A DNA stretch of 64,000 nt, from assembly GCF_000002425.4 (NCBI RefSeq), contig NC_037255.1:12195329-12259328 (forward strand). The letters are read 5' to 3'. Below the pieces are notes generated by a model. It worked only from the letters and a program-made list of their open reading frames with translations, made no database searches and was not told the DNA's origin. Every line of letters begins with the position of its first letter. Position 1 is the first letter of the stretch. The DNA comes from Physcomitrium patens. Its lineage: Eukaryota; Streptophyta; Bryopsida; Funariales; Funariaceae. This document shows, one piece after another, positions 10,331 through 29,510 of the stretch. A program made the position numbers and the translations under genes.

Positions 10331-13300
10331 ACCTCGCAGGGGAGTTCTCGCATACCTCAAAGAAATTAAAAAATGTGGGTGAAGTCACTAAAACTAGTGG
10401 CGGAGTCACTAGATGGCACTCTACAAAACTGTCTTCGCAAGAGCGCTGAAACAAGCTCACCCATCCTACCCCAAAATAGGAACTTGCGCACAGCCTCACA
10501 GCCTCTTGTAGATTCACCATAATTTTGGACTAGAAAACAAACTTCACAAACAGCTGAACTGAATTTCAAACGCATGGGAGGGCGACCATTCCGCCCGCCT
10601 AATCGCGGAAAAATTCCCTCCATGGACGAAGTCAAAAGGTTTTAGTAGCGGACTAAGTTGTTGATCTATTCTGGTAGAGCACTCCAGCACAGCCCTCTCA
10701 GTCGAGATGGCGAAACCCAATTCTTGCATCACGCAAAGCAAGTGTGACCCCCGAAACGCTACCACCTTGGCACTACGTCGCAACATTCTAGGAAAGAGAA
10801 TCTGATCGACCGACCAACAAGCTCTAGTTTCCTTCGCCATAGAGAAGAGTGATTGATTAGAATTGGATAGAGAGTCAACAACTTAACCACCCGTATTATG
10901 ACAGGAGAACCATCAATGAAAAAGCCGACAGGAATTCGGGGATATTCTCGAAATACCAACAGGACCACTTCTTAATGAGTCGACGGTTCAACACGTTTCT
11001 GAAAACCACAAAGAAGATATCATCGCTACTTACAGATAAGGGATTATCTGCGAAAGCTTCTGCAAAGACGAGGTCAACCACGAAACGACTTCTCGTGAAA
11101 ATTCCTAAATGGCAACCAATGTGCTGTCGAAGCACCTTGTACAATCACATTGATAGGTGCACAGTCGAAGATCTTGCAGTTTTAGCTTCGCGACAAAACC
11201 ATTTATTCTCAGTGAGGCGTAAAGCGAGAACTAGCTATGAGTCCTGGAAATCTATTGGAAACGATTTCGAGCTCGCTTTGAGAAGTCTTTGTCGCAAACA
11301 GACGTCCGTTGCACGGTGTTCCGATGTGGCTCCTAAATCGAACTAAGAAAGTAGCGTGTACACGATAAAAGCAGCCACTGGAATCTAAGCCAACTTGCAA
11401 CACTGGCTCGACTACGAACTCCGCTCTCTCTCGAACGAAAATTAGACCCCACATATACCGGCCGAACACTAAACTCGCCAATGTAGAATACTCATCAGTC
11501 GCCAGCTTGTTGCCACCACGTCGCAGCAATCAAGCTAAACAAGATTTCCACGCAAGGATCAATGGTGGTCAGCCCCCACCAAACCCGACCACAACCTAGG
11601 CTTTCTAAACCTACTGCACTCGGCCTAACCCAGTCAAGGATTAACGAAGAACAAAAGACGAAGGTGGCGCAGCCATCACAACGTCGCTGCCGATCCCGGC
11701 TTCAGCAGCTGTTGTTGCTGCTGCTGCTGCTCATGCTTTCCATGGATCTAATGCTCAGAAACGAACCTGCGCAGTTGACGACGATGCAGCAACTCCTCCG
11801 CAACATGGATGGTCGCGTTTAGCTCTCCTCCTGGTAAGCTACACACCCAACTTTCACGAAACTCTCCTCAACCACAGATTTACTCCCCACGCTTCCCCAT
11901 GCTCGATCGAAACCGCCCCCCGAAGGTGCCCATCACCGATAACCCTGCACCACCCTTTACCTCAGGAGTACACCCAAAAAAATAAAACTACACCAGCCTC
12001 GAAAATGCCAGCTTAGTTCCAACCTTCCACATCTTTTCATGCCTCAGACGACCATTTTTCTTTTGTCAAGCATAATCTTGTTTTTTGTTTTTTTGTTTTT
12101 TCCAGTATCCAGGGTCCCAAAACGGCAAGGGGAACATGACTCCTCCTGGCTTTATCAGTGCCAACACCATACCCTCTTCTTCTTCTTCTCCTTCTTCTTT
12201 TTATTTTATTCTTTCTTTTTCCTCCATTCATTGGTATTGTAGGACTTTTACGACTTTCCTCCATCCAGCAGGCAGGAAAATTCCTTGTGAGAATTAAACG
12301 GGCTGGGTTACGGGAAACCAGGCCCGATGGAGTGGTAGTTGCATTTTTTCAGTACTATTTTTGGACAATGCGTCGGGTGGCGTCACATAATTGCAGATTG
12401 CACATCCCGATCGCTTTGAAGTGCGCAACGACCTTCCGTAGCGGATGTCGAAGCGGCTTGCAAGCAAGCAAGCAAACAAACAGGTCTCCTCGTGGACGTT
12501 CGGTGAGCAGAATCGCATTCAATGGGGGTGAGTCCCCGCGTATCAGGGCAGTGAAGCTATGGCAGATATCCCACCCATCCTCAGTCGCTCTCTCTCTCTC
12601 TCTCTCTCAAATGAGAAAGCCTGCTCTGCAACACTAACACCAACAATAACCACAACGCAGCACTCTAATCAACAACGCTGCGACGTCCCTTCCTCACCCT
12701 CTGTTCGTTCACATTTAGATGAATTACGGTTTCAGTTGTTTTTTATTTATATTTCTCCTCAGTACAAAGGATGTGGCTACAGAAAGGAGCTGCTGTGTGC
12801 AAGTGAAATCTCCAGGTTAGGCAGCACGTTCCCATCTTCCTTCCAGGAGAGGGGGCAAGTCCTTGTGATATCCCAATTGGGTTCTGTTTGATACATGACC
12901 CAATTCCAAAGGACCCCTATTGCAGTTGACATAGGATACCTAAAGGAAAGGAATAAAAAACAATAAAACTATTCACATCTATGAGTTCTATTTTCTCTTT
13001 TTCAATTCTGCCACTATAAGAGACAAAAGAGTCATAAACTTTGTGCCACGAGGGAAGCATTTTTTTATTTTTTATTGTTCGTTAACACAGGCTTGTCCTT
13101 GAGCTGCAAAGCCATGTATAATGGTAGACCTAGGTGGATTGAAAATGAACCTGGAGTATCCTGGTGGGGAAAATTCTATAAAACTTAGCATTGTACCCTT
13201 CTCTGTGCCACACACGCACTCACCGCCCCTCCACCTGAAGTAAACTCCAAAAATTAACTATCTTTTAAATAGATCCAGTTTGGCCCTCACAATAGTTCCG

Positions 13301-14400
13301 TATTCTGCGACGTAACTCCTACTGTTAACAACCCACTTTCGACAAAGTTTAGTGCAGTGTTTTTGTTTTTTCAAAAAATTAAAAACAGCTAACAAACAAA
13401 CAAAAAGGTCTTAGGTCCAGTTCTGTGGTGTAATGTGAGCTGTTGCCAAATTTGCATTAGTGATTTTTGTGGTTGCACAACACGACCTGATCCTCCACGA
13501 CCACGAGTATGGTCAAAAACATGCAGGAAATCGTCAATGACGGTGGAATTTCTCCCTTGGACTGCCGGTAGTGGGTGACACGTTACACTGTGGGGCCTCA
13601 CCGAACATGGATTGATGAATACATTCCTGTGACTTTGGATGTACGACGGCCGCTTATTCCACAGCAAAGCGCCTGATCATCCACATGGCTTCGGAACCCT
13701 AACCGCCAAAATATCCCAACACGAAGAACCTTTTCACGACATGAACGAAAAATCCCAGACGAAACCCGCGGCAGTTAGACGATCGTCCACTACTTATCGT
13801 CTATTTGGGATCGCACGGTGATGTGTAGGGGACGAAACTTCGGGACCCACCATAGGTCTCGTCGACGGACCGTCCATTTTCTTCGTCCGTCTGGCTCTTC
13901 GCACCACGCTGGCTGTTCTCGAAAATAGCTTCACACACTTCATTTATGAGTTTTAGTATTATATAAGAAGAAATGTTTATATATAATATACCAGGCGTTA
14001 TGTTTATTCATCACTTTCAGTTGTTTATGACAAAAGGAAGCATATGGATCCATGCTGTTGAAGGAGAATGGGGAATAAAGCAGACAAGTCTGTTCCCACC
14101 TCTTTAAAATGGAATTTTTATTTTTTTCCATCATTGGTATTGGACAAGTAGATTCCACGTGGGTCATCCACGTCAACCACTTAACCTCCCTCCCCTCCAG
14201 GGTGATACCCGGATGGGAAGAATCCTGTGTATCAGCATTGACATTCTGTATGAATTTTGATGAGCAGTGCCACCGAAAGTTAACCAATTCCACATTCCAC
14301 AGTTGGTCTTCTAGGTCCTATTGTTCAATAAAAATATTCATTTTGTGTTATAATTCTCTTAATGAACAGGCATGGCACCGCCCACCTCCCAAATCCTAAT
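10331..14400. other. Upstream and intergenic DNA right of the STICHEL-like gene; no gene recognised
   Basis: This should contain the STICHEL-like promoter and leader. I see a (CTG)n-like stretch at about 11708-11730, a pyrimidine-rich tract at about 12170-12230 and a (TC)n run at 12590-12609. Short frames on both strands show no recognisable domain. Confidence 0.4.
12590..12609. repeat. (TC)n microsatellite
   Basis: A simple CT dinucleotide run is read directly from the sequence. Confidence 0.85.
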
Positions 14401-15085
14401 AATAGTAATTGATATATAGGGTGTTGTTTTCAATCTAAAAATGGGTTTTTCTTGCTCTATTCTTGGTGGGATACACTATGATTTTGTTGTCTAGTGTCAC
14501 TGTAGAATCTTGGGAAATTTTGGCATGCTTCAATTAGGGTTTATTCTAGAGGATGAGTAGAAAGTTATCTTCACAAATACTAAGAAACCTTTTGATTTTT
14601 GCAGTGTTGTAAAAAAATCACAAATTTTCTAGACTCTTTCTATTCCAAACTCAAATGGTTCTATGCTTTGAATTTAAAACATATGATTTTGAATTGTAAA
14701 GATTTGAGAAATCAAAGAAAGACAAAGAGTACATCATGTTTTAAATTAGATTCTATTCAAACCTCTTGAGTAAAACACAATATATTGATAAAGTAAAGTA
14801 TGCAAATGTTTTCTAAAATATTAAACAGTATTGAATTTATATTATGAAGTTGAATAAAATAACTGAATTACAAGAGTATAAATCATGTAAATCCTTTTTT
14901 TATGAGAATTATAGTAAAGTTGTTTATGTTTGTACAGTAATTGATTACACGAGTATATTCAATTTACACTATCATATGCATTTGTTTACAAATACAAATT
15001 AAAGTTGATTTATATTTTTTTTCTTTTTATTAAAATTTAATTACATTTTCTTTAAAATTACAAATCATTAGCATAATAAATGTAT

Positions 15086-15111
15086 GTATATATATATATA
15101 TATATATATAT
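15086..15111. repeat. (TA)n microsatellite
   Basis: An uninterrupted TA dinucleotide run is read directly from the sequence. Confidence 0.9.
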
Positions 15112-15222
15112 TTCTTCCTTAAAAATTATAAGACTTTGAATACCTTTTTGATTTTATGACTTTATCCTAGGCTCTATAATTACAATTCTTATTATTATTA
15201 CTTCTTGACTATCTTTGTGTAA

Positions 15223-15228
<6 letters not shown>

Positions 15229-15259
<31 letters not shown>
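15229..15259. repeat. (TA)n microsatellite
   Basis: An uninterrupted TA dinucleotide run is read directly from the sequence. Confidence 0.9.
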
Positions 15260-15261
<2 letters not shown>

Positions 15262-15515
15262 TTTGATTCTATGTATTAATAAAAAACACATTATCAGATG
15301 GAATAATTATACTAATAATAATTATTATTAGTACACATTAAATTAGAATGTATATATGATCCATGTCCAAAATCGTATTTTATTAACTTTATATTTTTGG
15401 GCATCTTTTTATGTTTGAAAAAATGTTGCAAAGATGCTTATATTCAAGATGTGGAATTAAATATAGGAATATATGGTAAATTCATTACAATGTGTAAATT
15501 CTACACTTCAATTAA

Positions 15516-15528
15516 CACACACACACAC

Positions 15529-15560
<32 letters not shown>
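15516..15560. repeat. Compound (AC)n-(AT)n microsatellite
   Basis: An AC run (15516-15529) is followed by an AT run (about 15533-15560). Confidence 0.9.
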
Positions 15561-15564
<4 letters not shown>

Positions 15565-15942
15565 GTAACATTACATATGTTTAACAAAGACTTGTAAATA
15601 ACTTAAATATGCTCATAAAGACCATTTTCAAAAAAATTAATGGAATATTTTTGTGTTTTTTTAATGGATAATGGTCAACCTTCATTTGGTGCATTCAAAT
15701 TACCAAAGCAAGACAATTCATAGTAAAGAAAGATTTTATCACCTTCTTTGGTTGCAAGATCTTTGTTATGTAAGTCAAAAATAAAATAAAATGAAATAAA
15801 ATAACTTAACTTCTATCTCATCAGATATGAATCATTACTATATTCAAACAATTATTTGATTCTACTTGGATGAATTATCAAGTAATCAGGCTAATTATAT
15901 ACAACAAGCTCCCACAGAAGAAGTCAAATCGTAAGAATCTAT

Positions 15943-15979
15943 TAGTGTGTGTATATGTATATATATATATATATATATA
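15943..15979. repeat. Compound (GT)n-(AT)n microsatellite
   Basis: A short GT run leads into an uninterrupted AT run. Confidence 0.85.
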
Positions 15980-16020
15980 CTCATTCACACACACACATAC
16001 TCATACACGTACATATTCCT

Positions 16021-18950
16021 GCCTGAGATGAAGAGAGTGAAGCACAAGAGGCAGTAGAATCTCATGGGGGAGCACAGATCCAGGCCTCTGAATGCAGCAT
16101 GTGCAAGTCCACGGCTGGCAATAAATTAGTACAAAAGAAATGAACACCATCTCATCATCAGGTGTATCTATAGCCCTCTTTGTTTTTCATGTGGAACAAA
16201 CACTAAGCCAGAGGGCAGATGTGTTGAGAGTGAAGGCAAAGCAGGTTTGGGTCTTATTCCATTACAGGCTGCTGCTGCTGCTGCAAAATATGCCTGGAAC
16301 CCCTTTGTACTGCTACGATTGGTCTAGTCTTCCTTTTTGCAGATGATTGAAGCAAGAAGGAGAAGTGGGTGGCCATTGTTGCAGAAAAAGATCACTTCTT
16401 TGGCTCTATATTACATATGTATGTTACTCTTTAGTACCGGCAATGATGCCTCTTCAACCGTTGCACGAGAATGCTGCAGATGTTTATGATTTTGTTCACC
16501 TAATGCTACAGGTCAGCCTGAAGGTTTTGTACCCTTTCTTGCAGAGTCGGCAGTTGATACGATGTGATTTGCTGTCCTCTGTGTAGCTGTTTACGGGGCA
16601 TATTATACGATTGTCAGCAGTAGAATACTGAGTTTCGGCACTGTGAACTGGAGTTAAACCCTGAAGACGGCTGCTGTGTTTGCAGGCTTCACGTGGTGGT
16701 CTGCACCGATGCTTGTAAGTAGATAAACTCGTCTTTGGCAGGCTTTCAGTAGATGCAAAGGTAATCCTAACACTGTGCAGTTTCTGTCATCTGGCAGACC
16801 TGGTTGTAGAGGTCGGGATTTTTTTTTCACTGAGGTGCAGCTACTTACTGCACCTCCAGTGACTAGGAAGTGCACGTGATTTACTCAGAACAGAGGGAAG
16901 CAGTACAGCTTGGATTTTTAGAACTCAGACATGCATGAATGCAGCCTTGACTTGGCTCACATGGTGTGGGATGTACCACATAACGAAAAGAATCAGGCAG
17001 CATAGATCATTCCAATGTGGTTATAAAAATGTTCAAAACTTAAAACTTACGTCGTTGCTTTCCTTCAGCTTGTGAGATAAATTCGAAGACAAATTAATTT
17101 GGACAGGATTCCAAGGTTTGCAGCAAAAGCGGTTCCTGAAATTCAAGATGTCTCTGATTCACAGACAAAAAGCTTTAGCCTACAACCAGTCACACACAAA
17201 AATCAAATCCTTTTAATTTGTGTAGAAGAAACTACAACTTATCGATTTCTACGGTCGAAGTCCATGGATTTCAAACTGTGCCATCGGAGGTATTTATAGC
17301 ATGTATTCATAACTGGTTAATACTCAGTTCTGTAAACAAGCATTACAGCATGTGTAAAGCTTTTAAAAGTGAAGTTGTCTCACTGTAGCAGTTCAACAGA
17401 TTGCAAGAAGTATCGAGTTGTTCGTCATCCTTTGATCTCAGTAACAGCATCCTCGGCTGACGTCCAGTGCTTGATCGAACACATCTGGGCTCACTTCACC
17501 AAAAGTAAGCAAAATTGTAGCAGTAGATTATCCAACTGTAAGATTCGCAGGGAGTCTGCAACATCATCTGCGGCAATCCCTTGCTTATTCATGTAGATGA
17601 GAGACGCCCTTCCTCAGTACTCCTGCTCAGTGGTAACATATTGTGAGAGTGCGAGGAGCTCAGCAGCAGGAACCGCCACATCTACATGCAACACCGGGAC
17701 CGATGACATGCTTGATAGGAAGAAAGTACTCTCCACCGTCCACACAATCAACCATCATGTCAAATGTCTTCTGTGGGAAGCAATTCGTAACCTTCAACTG
17801 CTCAAAATTAATGCCATTGGGCTTATTCGAGTAATACTGTTTCACCAAGTTCCAAAATTTTCTTGTATACATAGAAGTACCAGAGGAGTGACATCCTCGA
17901 AAGTAGTTCGATCCTGTTAAGTTCTTCAAAAACCACACAGAGAATATGTTCATGCATGTACGGGCTGCTACAGTTACCTGAAATTATACTTGGCAGAGGT
18001 CATTGCATCAACTGCATCGTCATTGCATCAAAACATCGTCACTGCATCAACTTGTGAAACATGTCCAATACGATATTGGCCCACAGAAAATACATTTCTA
18101 CATACAAGGATCCTTCTTGACGAAAACGAACGCTTATCAGGAGTGCATTTCTATGAAACGGAAATGGCAGGGCAGAGTAAACTTCCAATCAAGTATATTA
18201 GTTGATTCTATGGTAATAAGAAAATGCATTTTAAGATCATTCATCCTACATCTGATACCACAAGACAGGTATAACATATGAATAATCCGATTGTTATTCT
18301 GCACAAGCTGCAAGTTCCTATATGTCGAACAACATACCTCCACGTGTTTGAAACCTTTGGCTGCACAGCTTTTCAATGGAGCAAGCTGCGCACAGATCAA
18401 AGACAAGTACTAAGTTTCCAGCTGGGGAATATGGCCACCTTCCCCTGCATCTCCACAAACATGGCATGACTTTCAATCAGGTACATGTAGAAGACAGCTT
18501 AACTTTAGAAACGAAACTAACCTAAAACCTGGAAAGTAAATAGGTAAAGCAAGAATGTGACAGAATTTACAGAAAAATGTACTTCATGTAGGAACCATGT
18601 CTAATCAATGATGAAATGATGGGAACAGAAACTGAAGTGCGATTTCTGAAGTCCAAAGAAGGCATGATCCTCAAAGAAACCCCAAGTAAATTATCCGTAA
18701 AAGACTAGAGCCTATCCCAGTGGGCAGTTATAAACATTCAAAGTGAACTTCCGAAACAAAAATATAAATTAAAAAACACAAAGACATAACAGATTCTACG
18801 AGCAACATATGACACCACGGAGGAAGTGATGGATTACATGAGGAGGGCAATGAGCTAATGAACAAACAGCAATCGTTTGGGTTGGAATTGCAATAACCCC
18901 ATACGCACATCTGCCGGGCTGCTGCTGATTATGCCCTGAAAACCCTTTCA
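16021..18950. other. Moderate-GC intergenic segment; no gene recognised
   Basis: The composition is closer to genic DNA than the flanks are, but frames stay under about 110 codons and none matches a known domain. A non-coding transcript or a decayed gene would fit. Nothing in the sequence decides this. Confidence 0.35.
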
Positions 18951-19490
18951 TGTTGTGCGTGGAAAATGGTTTCACTGTAAATGGGGTCCCTACAGAATCC
19001 AACAGTGAGCAGTTGCAACCAAGCTAGGAAGACCTACAGTTTCTGGAAGGCCACAAACAACCAACGTGGGGAGCAACCATTCGCATTCCCATTTTCCGAC
19101 CACGGTGATTCTCGACACCGACCACACAGCAGGGGTGGTGCTTTGGGAGACCCACTTTAATGCGCCATCCCTCCCTCGCATCGAAATCGCATAAACAGTA
19201 GCAGAAGCATTGGAACGGGAAACAGGAATCAGAACCCACAACAACAACAATAACAAGGGGATCCATCCATCACTTCACCATCGCTGGTCTTCTGTAGTCG
19301 CCTCCAACCTCGTCGTCCACGCTCCTGAATCCATCGCACGTGCGTTGCGGCCGTCTGCGTCTGTCTGCGTCTGTCTGCGTCCAACCGTCGTGGGCCATCG
19401 GATCGCAGTTGTGCTCATATTCAATCGTGGCGGATGATCTAAAGTGAGGGAACGGAGGGAGGGAGCGCAGGGGAACCAACGGGGGGGCTG
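18951..19490. other. GC-richer island with a short tandem repeat, possible promoter or lncRNA start
   Basis: An abrupt GC-richer block lies between AT-rich flanks. It contains about three copies of a 10-bp unit (GTCTGCGTCT) at about 19349-19380 and a CAA-type repeat near 19240-19256. No supported coding frame was found. Confidence 0.3.
19349..19380. repeat. 10-bp tandem repeat, unit GTCTGCGTCT
   Basis: About three consecutive copies are read directly from the sequence. Confidence 0.8.
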
Positions 19491-19994
19491 ATTGTTAAAT
19501 ATATGTGTATATGAATTTTTTTCCTCTCCATGTTAACGCTCTTTAATTAATTAATTATTTGATTAATTTGAAAAAAATACTTCTATATGAAATAATTCGT
19601 GAAGCAATATGGGGAGAAGAAGGAAAGCTAGCTAGAATAAAATATGTGCTTTTTCATTAGCTCAATCTATTTTAACAGGTCGTTCAAAAAGCTTTCTGCA
19701 CCCCAACTGAAAAAGATTCTGATTCAACAGAATATTTTAATAAATCATTCAAAAATTATAACCAACATAATCATTCATGTAAGAAATATACTTCTTAAAA
19801 AAGACATTTTTATTTATTTATTTATTATTTTTTAAAACATTTTTTCAGAAAACCTAAACATTTTTTTTTGTGGAAAAAATCTAAACATATAAATTAAAAA
19901 TAATATTTGAAAGAAATTAGATAGTTTCATATAGTTAAAAATAAATGAAAATATCTTTAATAAATAAATAAAGTAAAACCTTATAATATATTTT

Positions 19995-20066
19995 GGAGCA
20001 GTGGGATTTGTATCCACAATCTCCATCATACTAATGTGGTACATAACCAAAGTTAGACTATGCCCC
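19995..20066 (-). pseudogene. tRNA-like relic (degenerate tRNA or SINE head)
   Basis: The minus strand starts GGGGCA and ends TGCTCC, which pair over six positions (one G-T). A T-arm-like segment GTGGA-TACAAAT-CCCAC has four paired bases and a seven-base loop. A possible seven-base anticodon loop TTAGTAT would give anticodon AGT with T33 and A37. The D arm is weak, the anticodon stem has mismatches and the T loop lacks the usual TTC. This is a decayed tRNA-derived sequence at best, and a chance match remains possible. Confidence 0.35.
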
Positions 20067-20823
20067 ATCAACATAAAAATAAATAAATAAATAAATATAT
20101 AAATAAATAATAATTAATCAACTAATTAAAGAGCTTTAATAGCAAGGGCTCAAACAAGAAAAACAAGTTTCCTTCTCTTGTGTTTCAATAAAAGTACTTG
20201 AATCATCAAAGAAAAAGAAAAAGAAAAATGTCTCGACCAGATCAATTTACATATTTGACGCAATTAGTTTGGTTATGTGTTTTTATTTTTATTTTTTAAT
20301 GGTCTTTTTTGAATTATTATATGATGATGGATTACCCAAAATAAGCTGTATTCTCAAATTAAAAATATCAAAATATAGGCAGCGAGCCAAGCGATTACAA
20401 TATGGAGCCATGCCCCAGTTCCCATGTTCCCTTCCGTTGTTCCCACTTCTTGTTCCCCAATGCATCAATGGTTCACAAAGTGATCACAGGAATCTTGCAA
20501 ATTGGCGGCCGTTAATCGACGCACGCTGCTATCTTTTGTAAAATTTGTTGTATTGAATCCTAACGCTGCGAATTCAGGCATGGAAAGTAATATTTAAAAT
20601 ATTTAAATATATATACTGAAAAATAATCATCAAGTTACTCAAAGAATTAGAAACTCATGAATGTGATTGGTTGGAAGTTAAGAATGCCTCTAATGGCCTT
20701 CGCATCACATGTTACTAATCTCAAAAGAAAATTGTGGTCATGCCTGCAAAAACAACACAGCAAAGATCAATTACAAATTAATTCATACAACAAATATGTA
20801 TGGCATAATTCTTTGATAAAAAA

Positions 20824-20896
20824 TTTCAACATGTCATTGTTAATTTGTAATTCACACAACAAAGCTCAATTACAAATTAACAATGACATGTTGAAA
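20824..20896. repeat. Perfect 29-bp inverted repeat (hairpin) with 15-nt loop
   Basis: Arm 20824-20852 is the exact reverse complement of 20868-20896, with loop 20853-20867. A direct partial copy of the second-arm segment (CAATTACAAATTAA) lies upstream at about 20768-20781. It could be a fold-back element, a small-RNA precursor or an end of a small transposon. Nothing identifies which. Confidence 0.85.
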
Positions 20897-20899
20897 AAT

Positions 20900-22427
20900 T
20901 GTGCAAGTCTTCTTGATTAGGTGACTCTAATAAATATCAACTTAGCAGGATGTATTTTTATTCAATGTACTCTCACATGAACAACCAAACCTTTTGGCAG
21001 AGGCTGAGATGCCCAGCTCAGTTCAGCATGTGGACAATAATTGCCCAAAATGGATTTCAAAAGCTAGAGATGTATTTCTATGTAGAAAAGTGTTGTTGTG
21101 GCCATTACATACCTTTGAAGTCTAATTTGTAGCATAAAGTAGTCTATATGGGTGAGAATCTTATCCAAGAGAGAAGGTTTTTGCTGCTGCACCATTCTTA
21201 CCTGTTATTTTGTCAATAGAATTCCTTGCTGCTTAGGAAGCATTCTCCATCCTCTTGCCAATTGAATAGTCAGCCAACTCCATGCAACAACCAGGGTGAA
21301 AGGGAACATCTTCTTCATGAGATGCAAATACTAATACACTGTCATCAAGATTACTGTTTATGAGAGCTTCAGTAGTTTGTGACCCATTAGCACTTACATG
21401 AGATGTTAACATCAGAGCAGGTCACAATTTGTGTGACAGTGCCCAGAATGAGGTGCACAGAGTTTTCATGTTTAGAAGTAGAAGAGTGCCTGGGAATCTC
21501 TGCTACAATCGATTTTGCAGCTCATCACATCCACATGATGTTAGTCTACATGGAGACATAATGTAGACCTCTGACCTTCCATCATCAGCATGGGAAGTTT
21601 AGGGTGACCATCACGACCTGTCAACATAACCTGAAATGTTGGCAGATTGTGATGAGCATTCTCAATGCAACCACCAGCCTTTAGTAAGCTTCAATTGCCT
21701 GTGAACTTCTTTGCACATCTGACTTTGTCAAAACATTGCACTGAGTCCAGAAATTGGATCAATTTGAGGGACAAGATTCACAGCCTGCAGCTTCAACCGT
21801 GCGGAGGGTTACTTGCACATGGGGCCTGCATGCCACTGATCTGCTGCCACTGTCCAACCTCCATCACTTCACCATGGACACTGAGTGTAATTCTGTAAGA
21901 GTGGTGTGCAGGATGGATGCAGATCTATTTCCACAGTTTTACCTATACACAGTCTCATATTCTATACTTAAAACATATTTAATGTACTAATTCTATGAAA
22001 TTTAATTTAATACTTTGAATCATCAATTGCTGCAACTTCACCCAAGCAAACAACTAGAAATATTGTAAACAACAAAAATGGAGTTAATTTATTTTAATTC
22101 ATAGATTTGTGAAATTGATTTTAGCATGAGCATGCAAATGAGTATTAAGTAGATATACAACTATAGATATGTGTATTTATATATGCTTTGAAGTAAAATC
22201 AAAGAAATGCAAATTAACTGTAATTTTTTGTTGCATTATCAATCTTGTTGTATGGTAAAAAGCATCAAATTCAACCACATACACTTAGAATCATATGATT
22301 GTATAAATATCTAACAAAGATTTATGATTTTTTTTAGCAAGATGAATTAGACCTATTGCCAAATGTATATGTGAAGATATATACATATATAAAAGACAGC
22401 TTGGATACAACACAAAGAGATAAATAC

Positions 22428-22460
<33 letters not shown>

Positions 22461-24232
22461 TTTGTTTTTTGTACCTACATATGTATGTGTGTGTTTGTAT
22501 ATGTGTATCCGTCTACATCTAATTATAATAAATCAGTTTATTCCATTTAACGCTGTAACCTTGCTTGAACTGATTTATTTTTTTGAATTTAAGTGACTAG
22601 TAGATGTGTACAATTCTTTTCAAAATCATGAATTCTGGATTCCACAGAATTCACTCAATCTACAAGATCTTCGACTAATTTGTCTTCTTTGAAATTCTGT
22701 CTGTCGGTTTCTCTGACTTTAGAACCAAAAATGTGGCACTATTTATCCCTCTTGACATCAGGATTGTTTGGATACAAATTCTGGCTTTGGCATCCGCAAA
22801 TCACTTGATGTGACACCGTTGTGTGCTAACCATTGTATGTAATACAAATACCTCACTGAGTACTCCCGACAACTTTTCATGTGCCGATTCGGTCATTTGG
22901 ATTTCAAACCGAGTTTTTTTGATGCCATATGAAACATTCACAGTGAGAAAGCACCAGAATGTGACAAGCAAGCCCACATCACATCAATAGCAAAAACACA
23001 AACTACATCAGATACAGTAGTTTTGAACTAGAACTAAAAGAGTAAGGAGAACTGATTGGTTTTAAGGTTACGATACACAACTGAAATTTAAGGAACTTTG
23101 CAACCCCGCCTCCCCAAAAAAATTCTGCGTAGTCTTTTGAGGTGAACTGGCAAGTCTATGTTATAAAAATAGGTTCATCAGGTTGATAGAACTATCGAAA
23201 AAGCCTTCGGATGCAACTGTACATTGAAATTACAATACCAACTTCTGCTTCCCGTTGCGGAACTTTTTCTGCAATTCGGATGAATTGCAGAATCGAGAAA
23301 CATCCTAGCTAGAAGGCTACGCATCGGAAGGTCCCCGAAAGTACGGTGGGCACTCATGCAGAACTTACTATCTAAAGAACAAAATACCAGAGCAGACCAA
23401 CCTGTGTTAAAATTGTGCTTTTACTCCTGAATAAAATTTTGATTTAACAATATCTGTCGTTGGGTTGGTAGGTCTCATCAAGAGAAAGCCGATGCCTTCC
23501 ATACAGACCAACAGACGACATTTCGTCGGACAGATAATTAGTGGCGTGGCTACTAGTTACAAGAAAAAGGTCACAAAGAACCTCTGGCATTGATGCCTAC
23601 CTCCACATTACTGGTTCTCGGAAAATTGCCAGAGAAAGATGCAGACCCTAATGTCTCGAGTCATGGGCTATGGCGTTACTTCATTCATGTTCAGGTTGTC
23701 TTCACATCTTGTTTGAAGTGTATATGCGTCGAAGACTGCTCAGAAGAGGACAAATTAGTAGAGCAGCAATCCAACGCCTCCTTAGCTCAAGATGCTGCTT
23801 TCCATGCCACTGCCGGAGTAATTCGAGCATTACAAAGACAGCACCTCCGCAGCACGCCCTGGCGAGTGCAAAACAAGATAAAATCAAGTAATGCCACCCT
23901 TCGTAGTCATCGTAAACTTCCCCGAGCAAGCCTCAGACGCCTACTCCACAAAAACCCTCAAACGCATCGATTTCCCCTCCATGTCGGACTTCACACATAA
24001 TGTCACAACTCAGAGGTGGTTTAGAAAAACCGCACTCTAGCATCATATACCAAACGCCCCAGTGCCAGCTCAATGCCACTCACAAGGGGGCCGATGATTA
24101 TTCCAAGCGACCCCACCACTCGGACTCTAATGAGCTGAAAGAAGACCGAAAAACCAAACGTACAAATTCCTAGCTTTCACCCGCATCCAGTCATCGCCTC
24201 CGTCTTGCTGGATCCGCGGTGTGTATGCGTCT
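20900..24232. other. Intergenic DNA between the hairpin and the CDC5 3' end
   Basis: AT-rich DNA with a (TA)n tract at 22430-22459 and no recognised domain. The CDC5 3' UTR should lie just left of 24233. Frames at 23590-24000 (plus) and 23702-23929 (minus) lack any family signature. Confidence 0.4.
22430..22459. repeat. (TA)n microsatellite
   Basis: An uninterrupted TA dinucleotide run is read directly from the sequence. Confidence 0.9.

Positions 24233-29487
<5,255 letters not shown>

Positions 29488-29510
<23 letters not shown>

Larger units (their letters stand above)
14401..16020. other. AT-rich intergenic DNA with clustered (AT)n microsatellites
   Basis: Very AT-rich sequence with no coding signal. 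It contains four dinucleotide tracts, listed separately. No LTR or terminal inverted repeat was recognised. Confidence 0.5.

Noticed and set aside
16347..18281. Several 60-107 codon frames in moderate-GC DNA
   Set aside because: None shows family motifs and no plausible splicing joins them.
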